From CAIZWU01 sp942492905 (GTDB lineage: Bacteria; Verrucomicrobiota; Verrucomicrobiia; Verrucomicrobiales; V1-33), in assembly GCA_942492905.1 (NCBI GenBank), contig OW818657.1, positions 744,001-808,000 on the forward strand: a DNA stretch of 64,000 nt, read 5' to 3'. Position 1 is the first letter of the stretch; every line of letters begins with the position of its first letter. This document shows, one piece after another, positions 52,039 to 60,268 of this stretch. A program made the translations under genes and the position numbers. The notes beneath the pieces were generated by a model, which worked only from the letters and a program-made list of their open reading frames with translations, did no database searches and was not told the DNA's origin.

Positions 52039-53168
52039 TCCGCCACCGCCTGACGCCCCGCCCGGATTGGGAAGCCACCGTCCGCAGTCAGGGCCTCGCA
52101 TGGCATCATGATGATGCGGAGACGCCCTACTGGGATGAGAGCACCGCCTACGAACTCAACGAGGTCGAAGTCGGCCTGCTGGAGGAAACGGCGGCGGAAG
52201 TGCATCAGCTTTATATCGAAGCCACGGACCACGTGATTCAAAAAAACCGCTGGGCCGATCTCTGCATCCACCCGGATCATGTGCCGCTGATCCGGCAATC
52301 GTGGGAAGAGGATGAGTTTACGTTATACGGGCGGTTCGATATGGTGCTGGACCGCTGGGGCCAGCCTATCCTTCTGGAATACAACGCGGATACACCGACC
52401 GCGTTGTTGGAGGCTTCCGTCATCCAATGGCATTGGCTGAAGGACGTGAAACCCGGCTGCGACCAGTGGAACAGCATCCATGAACAATTGCTGGCGGCGT
52501 GGCAGCGGCTGGCTACCGGGCACATCCATTTCGGCTCCATCGCGGATGGTTGGGAGGATGAAATTACCGCTGCCTATCTGGAAGATACCGCCCGCCAGAC
52601 GGGTTTGCCCACGTCGCGCCTCGCCATGGCTGCCATCGGGTGGAATGAGGCGGAGCGGAGCTTCACCGATGAGGAGGAAACCCCGATCCGCACGCTCTTC
52701 AAACTCTATCCCTGGGAGTGGATGCTGCGGGAGGAATTCGGCAAACACATCGCCGCATCGAAATGCCGGTTTCTGGAGCCGCCGTGGAAACTGCTCTGGA
52801 GCAACAAAGCGATGCTGGCCATTCTGTGGGAGCTGTTTCCCTCCCATCCCGCGCTGCTGCCCTGCTACCGCGAGGCCGGACTGCTGGGCGATACCTACGT
52901 CAGGAAACCCGTTTTCAGTCGCGAGGGAGCCAATGTCAGGATCGTGCAGCAGGGCAAAGTTTCGGACGAACAGGATGGCCCCTACGGCGCGGAAGGTTTT
53001 GTTTACCAGGCCCTCGCGGAAAATGAAGCCTGTGACGGAAACTGGCCGGTGCTCGGGGTCTGGATGATCGACGGCACCCCCGCCGGCCTCGGCATCCGCG
53101 AGGACTCCCAACGCATCACTGCCAACACTTCCCGTTTCGTCCCGCACTGGATCATGCCGCCTTTCTGA
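52035..53168 (+). CDS. glutathionylspermidine synthase-like ATP-grasp enzyme (YjfC/YgiC-like)
   Basis: 377 residues, the GspS synthetase-domain family. Hallmarks: LYGRFDMVLDRWGQPILLEYNADTPTALLEASVIQWHWL, TLFKLYPWEWMLREEFG, FLEPPWKLLWSNKAMLAILWELFP, YVRKPVFSREGANV and the final GLGIREDSQRITANTSRFVPHWI. The family forms an amide (peptide-like) bond with ATP. It lacks the N-terminal amidase of true E. coli Gss, so it is closer to YjfC/YgiC, whose substrates are not settled. ATG 52035 overlaps the previous stop; earlier in-frame starts would run through the neighbouring genes. Confidence 0.88.
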   Translation: MIRHRLTPRPDWEATVRSQGLAWHHDDAETPYWDESTAYELNEVEVGLLEETAAEVHQLYIEATDHVIQKNRWADLCIHPDHVPLIRQSWEEDEFTLYGRFDMVLDRWGQPILLEYNADTPTALLEASVIQWHWLKDVKPGCDQWNSIHEQLLAAWQRLATGHIHFGSIADGWEDEITAAYLEDTARQTGLPTSRLAMAAIGWNEAERSFTDEEETPIRTLFKLYPWEWMLREEFGKHIAASKCRFLEPPWKLLWSNKAMLAILWELFPSHPALLPCYREAGLLGDTYVRKPVFSREGANVRIVQQGKVSDEQDGPYGAEGFVYQALAENEACDGNWPVLGVWMIDGTPAGLGIREDSQRITANTSRFVPHWIMPPF

Positions 53169-53257
53169 CCCCATCCGGCTACGCACTGAATGGCGGAAAA
53201 CAGCCGGGTTTTTTCTGGCCAAAGGTGCGCGGTGCTCCCACGGTGACACGCTCCACC

Positions 53258-54556
53258 ATGAAACCGAAACGCCCCAAACGCTACAAACCGGACCGGCTGG
53301 ATGCCTCCGCTATTACGCCCGAACTGGCTTTGGAATGGCGCGCGCCCCGCTTCGGCACGGAGAATCCCCAACGGATGAACAATCCGCTATGGGAATGGCT
53401 GGTCAAAACCCGCATTGATGCTTATTCCGCAGGAGATCGTTTCGGCTATCCCTCCCCTTTCGATGCCGGCCCTGCATGGTGCTTCTCCCGATTTGGCCAA
53501 TCCGTCACTCCCTTGCCGGATGGACGGGTGATTTTGATCGCGGGAGAACATGAGGATTCCTACGATCCGGATTTTCACATCTACAACGACGTCACGGTGT
53601 ATCATCCCGACGGGAAGCTGGATCTCTTCGGTTATCCGGAGACGGTTTTTCCTCCGACCGATTTTCATACCGCCACCCTGCTGGATGACCGGATCATTGT
53701 GATTGGCAATCTGGGTTACCCTGACAACAGAAAAGCCGGCATCACCCAAATCGCCGAACTCGATTTGAAGACGTTCGCGATCCGGCTCATCCCCTCCACC
53801 GGCACGCCGCCCGGGTGGATTCACGGCCACGTCGCGGAGTTGGCGACTGACCGGAAATCCATTTTTATGCGAGGTGGGCTGATTGATCCCGCTGATGAGG
53901 ATAGGCTCAGTCTGCTGGAAAATCCAGACACCTGGTCGCTCGACCTGGCAACTTGGGCGTGGGCTCGGTTAACCCAACATCCGTGGGAACGACACGTCTT
54001 TTATGCGGAAGGCGTGCGGGTTCTGCCGCTTTGGCAAATCGAATTCCTCCTTTCATCCATGAACTATGACAGGGAAAGCAAACCGGATCCGGACAAGCCC
54101 GCACCTCAAAAAATCGTCCCTGCGGAAAAATGGGAAGAGTTCCAAGACCGCTTTGGAACAACAAATCCCACGGCCCAGGCCAAAGCGGCAGGCCTTTATG
54201 CCGGAGGCTACAACCCGGACTTGGAGGTCTTCGGGCAACTCTACCAGCCTGCCCTGCCTCATACGGCGATACCGGAACTGGAATCCTCTGATGATGAAGA
54301 AGAAGCAGACGAGGAGTATGATGAAAACGGCCCTTATGATTGGGACGAGGAAGACTACAGCCAATCCGGCGATGTCTTCGACGGGACCCGCATCTCCGTG
54401 AACGGCGTAGTCGTGCGTTACACAGACAACAGGAATCAGATCATCCTGACCATCGAAGGCAAGCTCCCTGCGGAAACCGTCAGGATCCTGGTCGATGACC
54501 TGCGCGGCAAACTGGAGACGCTTCTCAACCGACCGGTTATCACCCGGCAATTGTAG
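53258..54556 (+). CDS. kelch-like repeat protein with acidic region, unknown function
   Basis: 432 residues, no signal peptide. Central beta-propeller-like repeats: FGQSVTPLPDGRVILIAGEHE, DFHTATLLDDRIIVIGNLGY, HGHVAELATDRKSIFMRGG. A strongly acidic stretch (about residues 342-372, coded near 54280-54375, ESSDDEEEADEEYDENG) separates this from a C-terminal segment (NRNQIILTIEGKLPAETVRILVDDLRGKLETLL) that looks like a small alpha/beta domain. I do not recognise a family for the whole. ATG 53258 preferred over 53225. It lies 89 bp after the ATP-grasp gene and may be read through from it. Confidence 0.7.
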   Translation: MKPKRPKRYKPDRLDASAITPELALEWRAPRFGTENPQRMNNPLWEWLVKTRIDAYSAGDRFGYPSPFDAGPAWCFSRFGQSVTPLPDGRVILIAGEHEDSYDPDFHIYNDVTVYHPDGKLDLFGYPETVFPPTDFHTATLLDDRIIVIGNLGYPDNRKAGITQIAELDLKTFAIRLIPSTGTPPGWIHGHVAELATDRKSIFMRGGLIDPADEDRLSLLENPDTWSLDLATWAWARLTQHPWERHVFYAEGVRVLPLWQIEFLLSSMNYDRESKPDPDKPAPQKIVPAEKWEEFQDRFGTTNPTAQAKAAGLYAGGYNPDLEVFGQLYQPALPHTAIPELESSDDEEEADEEYDENGPYDWDEEDYSQSGDVFDGTRISVNGVVVRYTDNRNQIILTIEGKLPAETVRILVDDLRGKLETLLNRPVITRQL

Positions 54557-54598
54557 CCGCGGGACGATGATGACTGCAAAGCCCCCGCGCGGCTGTGA

Positions 54599-54982
54599 TC
54601 AATCAGGAAAGGTGGACCGCACGCTCAGGCCGAGCCGGGTCGAGATTTTGCGGCGGTTGCGGGCGAGATAGTGGACGGCGGTTTTGGCGTGTTTCCTCCA
54701 GGCGGGGCGGGCGAGGCGGATGGCCCAGCGGCGGTAATCGCGCAGAGCCCAGAGGATGGTGATCCAGGCGCTGTCGCCACGGTAGATTTCGCCGGTATCA
54801 CTCATGGCGATGACCTGCCGGTCGGGGTCCAGCCAGGCGAGGGCGGGGAAGACGGTGTGAAGCCGGACATCCTGATAGGGGACGAAGACGAGCGGGACGA
54901 GCTGGGCCAGACCGGCGAGGTGGGCGCGGGCTTTGGCGCAGAGGCCGCACTCGCCGTCGTAGAAGACAAAGAGGGCTTTCAT
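54599..54982 (-). CDS. DCC-family thiol-disulfide oxidoreductase-like protein (DUF393, YuxK-like)
   Basis: 127 residues; ATG 54982 starts MKALFVFYDGECGLCAKARAHLAG, the DxxCxxC motif that names the DCC family (thioredoxin-like fold, Cys13 and Cys16). The remainder (SDTGEIYRGDSAWITILWAL, YLARNRRKIS) is typical. Biological substrate unknown for the family. Directly downstream of a small membrane protein gene on the same strand, with 75 bp between. Confidence 0.85.
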   Translation of the reverse strand: MKALFVFYDGECGLCAKARAHLAGLAQLVPLVFVPYQDVRLHTVFPALAWLDPDRQVIAMSDTGEIYRGDSAWITILWALRDYRRWAIRLARPAWRKHAKTAVHYLARNRRKISTRLGLSVRSTFPD

Positions 54983-55057
54983 GGGAGTGGAAAACTGGGA
55001 GGAAAGGGGAGGCGGAGGAGGCCGGGGCTTCCTCCGCCGGGGTTTGGTTATTTCCAT

Positions 55058-55495
55058 TTATGCCTGGCCCCCGCGCACTGGTGGCAGGGTGGCTTTGGCA
55101 ATGACCTCGGCGAGGGTGGTCACCGGGGCGACGGGAGGGGGCGCGGTGTCGAGATCGGCATTCCGGCGCAGGTGTTCGAAGACATAGAGATTGAAGAAGT
55201 GCATCGCCCCCAGCACGAGGAGCACGATGCCCAGTTTGTCCGCCACCGCTTCAATGACCCCTTGACCGTCCGCCACCTTCCCGGTGAGCTTGAGATACAG
55301 GGCGACAAATCCGAAATTCACCAGATAGAACCCGACCACCAGCAGATGGTTCACGCTGTCCGCCAGCGCTTCATTTCCCTTGAAGGCCGCGACAAGGAAG
55401 ATGCGGCCATTGCGGTGCAGGGTGCGGGCTACCCAGACTGTCAGCAGGAGGCTGAGGGCGAGGTAGAGGGTGTAGGTAATGATCATGTGGTTCAT
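55058..55495 (-). CDS. small integral membrane protein
   Basis: 145 residues. Three hydrophobic helices: about 5-22 (IITYTLYLALSLLLTVWV), 47-68 (VNHLLVVGFYLVNFGFVALYL) and 85-105 (KLGIVLLVLGAMHFFNLYVF), followed by a Pro/Ala-rich tail. An unnamed family often seen next to DCC proteins; the pair here may work together in membrane thiol chemistry, but that is inference. Confidence 0.72.
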   Translation of the reverse strand: MNHMIITYTLYLALSLLLTVWVARTLHRNGRIFLVAAFKGNEALADSVNHLLVVGFYLVNFGFVALYLKLTGKVADGQGVIEAVADKLGIVLLVLGAMHFFNLYVFEHLRRNADLDTAPPPVAPVTTLAEVIAKATLPPVRGGQA

Positions 55496-55915
55496 GGATG
55501 GCGATGTGGTTGGTGGTGAACCGGAAAGCCGGCGGCTTTCTTTCGGTAATTTCTGTTTAAACCGAAATTACGGAAAGTAAAGGCCGGAAAACAGCCTTCC
55601 GCAAATAAACTCCTGACAAGGTCCGTGATGGGGCAGAATGAGCCGGGGGGCGGAGGCGCATGGCCGGCAGGATTTTCCGGCGGAGAGAAAATGCCGGCGC
55701 GCTCCACCCCGCTGAGCCTGCGGCGATAGACTGGAGGCAAGAGAGGACGGAGGACGCCTGAAGGATGACGCGGAAATGGGCCGCTCTCACCGGCATTTCC
55801 TTGCCGGGCCAAAACCGCCAACCTGAATCGTAAGAACGGGAGCACATTCCACGTTGCGCCGGGGGGATGCCCTGCTTAGATGACCCCTCCGCTTTCCCGC
55901 GGTATTTTCCGATCT
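55496..55915. other. 420-bp divergent intergenic region with an inverted repeat
   Basis: It separates the minus-strand membrane protein from the carboxypeptidase gene. A 14-bp inverted repeat with one mismatch (55540-55553 with 55564-55577, CTTTCGGTAATTTC and GAAATTACGGAAAG, 10-nt spacer) lies about 45 bp before the membrane protein start. A competing 7-bp pairing (TTTCGGT/ACCGAAA) exists inside it. The frames in this stretch are not convincing as genes. Confidence 0.45.
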
Positions 55916-57097
55916 ATGACTTTGCGCTCCTTTTTCCGACTGGTCGCGGGGCTGTGCGCCGTCCCTTGCCTCCCCAGTTGTGTGGGTCTCCAGGCTGGCG
56001 GTGATGCCGGTCCCCATAGTGTGGCCAACATCGGCCCGGTTTATCCCGGCATCTCCTCCTATGTGGTGGCGGATGCCAATGACGGCCGCGTCCTGCTTTC
56101 CTACCAGCCGGATCAAAAACGCTCTGTCGCCAGCCTCTGCAAAATCGCCACGGCAGTGGTCGTGCTCGATTTTATCCGGGGTTCCTCTGGCGATATCGAT
56201 GAAGTCATGACCGTGCCCCCCAGCGTGACGACCCTCGGAGTTCCCAGCCCACTGGGCCTGCAGCCGGGTGATGGAATCAGCGTGCGGGATGCCCTTTACG
56301 CGGCGATGATGGCTTCGGATAATTTTGCGGCGGAAACCCTTGGCACTCATTTCGGAGTGAAACTCTCCCAAGCCGGTCTGGGCGGGGCGCCCCTCCAGGC
56401 TTTTGTCAGTCAGATGAATGGCCTGCGTGCCAAACTCAACCTCCGCAACACCCGTTTTGCCAATCCCCACGGGCTGGAACTTCCCGGGGCCACCGGCTAC
56501 TCCTGCGCTTCCGACGTTGCCAGGTTGCTGAATCAAGCCCTGACCACTCCCGGTTTCACCTTCTACACCTCCCAGAAAGAACGGCGCATCGCCTTCCTCC
56601 GCAATGGAATGGCCCAATCCCTCTCGGTCCGGAACACCAACGAAATCATCGGCCGTAACCGTATTGATGCCGGGAAAACGGGAACCACCAACCTCGCCGG
56701 TCCCTGCCTTGCCGTCACTGCCCCGAAACCGGCCACGGTGATCAAGCGGTCCGATGGCAGCACTCTGGTCATCCCGCACCGCCTCACCGTAGTGGTCCTC
56801 GGGGCCCCTGACCGTTTCAACGCCACCACCCGTCTCCTCTCCGAGGGATGGAGCCGCTACGATGGCTGGCGCGCCGCGGGCAGCCCCGCCGGAAATCTTT
56901 CTGAATACCTCGGCAGCGCCCCGGCTGCCCTGCCTGCGGTGGCTCCGCCAGCCCTACCGGCCCCTCAGCCCGCCCCAGCTCCGGCTTATCCTCCGGCTCC
57001 CGAATATCCTGTGGCGCCGGCTTATCCCCAAAACGCTCCTTACCCCCAGGCTCCTGCTTACCCGCAAGGAGGGTATCAGCCCGTGCCCGTCTACTGA
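55916..57097 (+). CDS. D-alanyl-D-alanine carboxypeptidase-like lipoprotein (PBP5/peptidase S11)
   Basis: 393 residues from ATG 55916. Lipoprotein signal MTLRSFFRLVAGLCAVPCLPSC; an upstream ATG at 55880 is possible. Active-site motifs: SLCK (Ser73, Lys76), SDN (134-136), KTG (254-256), the complete S11 set. It probably trims peptidoglycan stem peptides in the periplasm. The C-terminus after about residue 345 is a Pro/Ala/Tyr repeat (PAPAYPPAPEYPVAPAYPQ, then further AYPQ units) instead of the usual amphipathic anchor, consistent with lipid anchoring at the other end. Confidence 0.88.
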   Translation: MTLRSFFRLVAGLCAVPCLPSCVGLQAGGDAGPHSVANIGPVYPGISSYVVADANDGRVLLSYQPDQKRSVASLCKIATAVVVLDFIRGSSGDIDEVMTVPPSVTTLGVPSPLGLQPGDGISVRDALYAAMMASDNFAAETLGTHFGVKLSQAGLGGAPLQAFVSQMNGLRAKLNLRNTRFANPHGLELPGATGYSCASDVARLLNQALTTPGFTFYTSQKERRIAFLRNGMAQSLSVRNTNEIIGRNRIDAGKTGTTNLAGPCLAVTAPKPATVIKRSDGSTLVIPHRLTVVVLGAPDRFNATTRLLSEGWSRYDGWRAAGSPAGNLSEYLGSAPAALPAVAPPALPAPQPAPAPAYPPAPEYPVAPAYPQNAPYPQAPAYPQGGYQPVPVY

Positions 57098-57197
57098 AGT
57101 CCCGCTTCCTGCCCGGCTGGCCGGAATGCTGCTTGCGTCTTTCTCCCATCCCACCACTCTCTCCCAACTCCATCCCATCCCTTCCACTATCCCACCC

Positions 57198-58274
57198 ATG
57201 AGAATCGGTATCCTAAACAGCGGGGGCGACTGCCCCGGACTCAATGCAGTGATTTACGGCGTCGTTGGCGCAGCAGCCAAACTCGGCTGGGAAGTCGTCG
57301 GTTTCCGCGACGGTTTTGAGGGGCTCCTCCCTCCCGGCGACTACATGATGCTCGAACCCGAGAAAATGGCCGGCATCCTCAAGCAGGGTGGCACCATCCT
57401 CGGAACCACCAATAAAGGGCATTTCGCCGCCAAAGTTGGAGAAGGCAATGTCGCCGAAATCCCGCAGGAGATTATCGACAAGGCCAAAACCACCCTCAAA
57501 CTGCTCGAAATCCGCGCCCTGATCGTCGTCGGCGGTGATGGCTCCCTCACCACCGGCATGCAGCTGATGCGCAATGGCCTCCCCGTTGTCGGCGTCCCCA
57601 AGACGATTGATAACGATCTCGCGGCCACCGCCATGACCTTCGGTTTCGATTCTGCCGTCAGCACCGTGGTCGATGCCCTCGACCGCCTCCACACCACCGC
57701 TGACAGCCACAAGCGCGTCATGGTTGTGGAAGTGATGGGCCGCAACGCCGGTTGGATCGCCCTTTGGGGTGGCATCGCCGGCGGCGCCCACGTCATCCTC
57801 ATCCCCGAGATTGAATTCAACTTTGAAAACGTCGCCAATGCCATCCGCCAGCGCGAAGCCCAGGGGCTGCACAGCACCATGGTCGTCGTGGCCGAAGGCG
57901 CCCACCTCCCCGGCGGCGATGCCATGACCAAGGAAAAGAGCAGTTCCTCTGAACACCGTCTCGGTGGCATCGGTGATTACGTCGCCAACAAAATCGCGGA
58001 AATGACCGGCAAGGAAACCCGTTCCTGCACTCTCGGTCACCTCCAGCGCGGCGGCAGCCCCACTGCTCTCGACCGCCTCCTCGGCGCCCGGTTCGGTGTG
58101 AAAGCCGTCAAGCTCATCGAAGAAGCCAAGTACGGCCACATGGTCAGCTACCAGGCCTATCACGTGGACTCCGTGCCGATCGAAGAAGCCGTCAGCGCCT
58201 GCCGCCTTGTCGAGCCCGACAGTGAAGTCGTCCAAACCGCCCGTGCGGTAGGTATCTCCTTCGGGGATAAATAG
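57198..58274 (+). CDS. pfkA: 6-phosphofructokinase (PFK family, group with Gly/Lys donor-site pair)
   Basis: 358 residues; ATG 57198 begins MRIGILNSGGDCPGLNAVI. Also present: GTTNKGHFA, GGDGSLTTG, PKTIDND (catalytic Asp and substrate loop), MGRNAGW and CTLGHLQRGGSP. It phosphorylates fructose 6-phosphate. Residue 115, equivalent to E. coli 104, is Gly (ATP type); residue 135, equivalent to 124, is Lys (PPi type). The donor therefore cannot be decided by the usual rule. It lies 100 bp after the carboxypeptidase and ends before a weak hairpin. Confidence 0.93.
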   Translation: MRIGILNSGGDCPGLNAVIYGVVGAAAKLGWEVVGFRDGFEGLLPPGDYMMLEPEKMAGILKQGGTILGTTNKGHFAAKVGEGNVAEIPQEIIDKAKTTLKLLEIRALIVVGGDGSLTTGMQLMRNGLPVVGVPKTIDNDLAATAMTFGFDSAVSTVVDALDRLHTTADSHKRVMVVEVMGRNAGWIALWGGIAGGAHVILIPEIEFNFENVANAIRQREAQGLHSTMVVVAEGAHLPGGDAMTKEKSSSSEHRLGGIGDYVANKIAEMTGKETRSCTLGHLQRGGSPTALDRLLGARFGVKAVKLIEEAKYGHMVSYQAYHVDSVPIEEAVSACRLVEPDSEVVQTARAVGISFGDK

Positions 58275-58302
58275 CACCGCGTGCAAATCCACTGATCATT
58301 AC

Positions 58303-58332
58303 AGGCCGGGCCCCGTGAGGAGCCCGGCCTTT
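58303..58332 (+). terminator. probable terminator after pfkA
   Basis: 9-bp stem AGGCCGGGC/GCCCGGCCT with a 10-nt loop, followed by only a short T run (TTTC), 29 bp after the stop codon. Confidence 0.6.
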
Positions 58333-58539
58333 CAGCTTGCTGGCCATCGCGATCATCCGAAATCCAGATTCCCGCTCCCCGGCCCCGCCCCCCGCCACGG
58401 AGCCCTCTTCATCCATCCGTCCGTCGAATATCCTGGAGACTGTGGTTACTTCGTTGCCGGGCCGGTGCGGACGACGTAATTCCCTTCTCCACGACGCTCT
58501 ATAGCCTGCCCACTGCGCTGTCCTGAAAAAGCTTCCCTT

Positions 58540-60198
58540 ATGAAACGTCTCTCCACTCTCCTCTGCTGCCTGGTCACCCTCTCCAGCTGCAAGCATTATG
58601 CCACCATCTCCGAAACCCGGCCCCAGTTCCACCCGCTCATGGCCACGGCCGGTAGCCTCGGCGCCGCCCAGCAAGGCATCACCAAGGCTCTCACCCAGGA
58701 TACCAAAAATCCTCAGGCGGCCCTCGCGGATCTTCTCAGCGCCACGGAAGCTGCGGCCTCGGAACTGAAGCGCAATCCGGGCAATACGGCTGCCCGCGAC
58801 GCCTATAACTTCGCCTTGGCCCGTGTCTTCACCAAGCTGCGTGATGCCAAAATCAAAGCCTGGGACAAACCCCTCACAGTCTCCAATGCTAGCGGCAGCT
58901 GGGAACTGACCGGAACCACCACGATCACCAAAGAGCCCATTCTCGGCAAAGTCGAATTCATCCCCTCAGACCAAATCAAAACCGGCGGCAGTTATACCAA
59001 GGACCGCCTCACCAAGCCCGGCTTGGGCGCTCCTCTGATCGGCATCATGGCAGATGCTGCCGAGCTCAAGAAAAAAGACCGCTTCGTCCAGGGAGGCAAG
59101 CAGTTATACTACGGAGTCAGCGCCGTGGCGCGGTTTGAGGGAAGGCGTTGTTTGGTTAGCTTTGAGGACCCGCTCGATCAGGAAAACACGACCCTTGGTG
59201 GGCATCGGTATCCCCTGGCCGCGGATTACACCGCTCCTCTCGCCATGATGCTGGCCCGGGAAAACCCTAAGAAGATGGAGCTGTCCCGTCTGCTGCGCCC
59301 CGCCAAGTACGCGGAAACCGCCCGGCTGGCCCGCCTCCAGCCCTACGATCCTGATAAAATCCCGGTCATCTGTGTCCACGGGCTGATGGATTCCCCTGCC
59401 ACCTGGACCCCGCTCATCAACTCCCTGCGCAACGATCCCGTGATCCGGGACCGCTATCAAATCTGGTTCTATAGTTACCCCAGCGGTTATCCCTACCCCC
59501 ATTCTGCCGCGATCTTCCGGAAACAGCTGGATGAAATAAAAAAGGAATATCCCGGCCACAAGGACGCCATCCTGATTGGCCACAGCATGGGCGGCTGCAT
59601 CAGCCGGCTCATGATTACGGACACTGGTGATAAAATTTGGCAGGAAACCTTCCGGCAGTCACCCGCAGAGACCGATCTTTCACCGGAGTCGCGCCAGATC
59701 ATCACCGATGCCCTCATTTTCAGGAAACGCGAGGATGTGGCCCGCGTCATCTTCATTGCGGCCCCGCTCCGTGGCAGCGACCTCGCCACCAACTGGCTGG
59801 GCCGGTTCGGCTCCAGGCTCGTCAAATCTCCCGCCTCCCTGCTCAAGGCCGGGACCGAGGCCCTGAAGTTTGTCACCAACACCGGCGACACCCTCAACCT
59901 GAAGCGCATGCCCAACAGTGTGGATACCATGTCGCCCAAGAACCGGTTCGTCCAATCCATCAACAAGATCGAACCGGCCCGGGACATCCCCTACCACGTG
60001 ATCGTCGGTGACCGCGGCAAGGGGGGGAATCCGGACCACACCAAACCCGTCAAATCAGATGGCTTTGTCCCTTACTGGAGCAGCCATATGGATGGAGCCC
60101 AAAGCGAGTTTACCGTGCCGTCTAACCACAGTGCCCACCAGAACCCGCAGGCCATTGCCGAAGTCCGGCGCATCCTCAAGGCCCACGTCGGGAAATAG
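58540..60198 (+). CDS. lipase-like alpha/beta-hydrolase lipoprotein
   Basis: 552 residues. Lipoprotein signal MKRLSTLLCCLVTLSSC (Cys17). Residues about 25-265 are an N-terminal region of unknown fold (GSWELTGTTTITKEPILGK, YGVSAVARFEGRRCLVSFEDP). The hydrolase domain begins IPVICVHGLMDSPATWTPLI and has the nucleophile elbow GHSMGGCISRLM, the loop IFIAAPLRGSDLATNW, and a late histidine in PSNHSAHQNP. Resembles triacylglycerol lipases or PGAP1-like acylhydrolases. Preceded by a 265-bp gap that carries the pfkA hairpin. Confidence 0.82.
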   Translation: MKRLSTLLCCLVTLSSCKHYATISETRPQFHPLMATAGSLGAAQQGITKALTQDTKNPQAALADLLSATEAAASELKRNPGNTAARDAYNFALARVFTKLRDAKIKAWDKPLTVSNASGSWELTGTTTITKEPILGKVEFIPSDQIKTGGSYTKDRLTKPGLGAPLIGIMADAAELKKKDRFVQGGKQLYYGVSAVARFEGRRCLVSFEDPLDQENTTLGGHRYPLAADYTAPLAMMLARENPKKMELSRLLRPAKYAETARLARLQPYDPDKIPVICVHGLMDSPATWTPLINSLRNDPVIRDRYQIWFYSYPSGYPYPHSAAIFRKQLDEIKKEYPGHKDAILIGHSMGGCISRLMITDTGDKIWQETFRQSPAETDLSPESRQIITDALIFRKREDVARVIFIAAPLRGSDLATNWLGRFGSRLVKSPASLLKAGTEALKFVTNTGDTLNLKRMPNSVDTMSPKNRFVQSINKIEPARDIPYHVIVGDRGKGGNPDHTKPVKSDGFVPYWSSHMDGAQSEFTVPSNHSAHQNPQAIAEVRRILKAHVGK

Positions 60199-60268
60199 GC
60201 CCTGAGGTTCCGGCGGGTTCGGTTGATCCGGCTTGAGCCAGGCCCGCAGGACGGCATGATGGTGCTCC

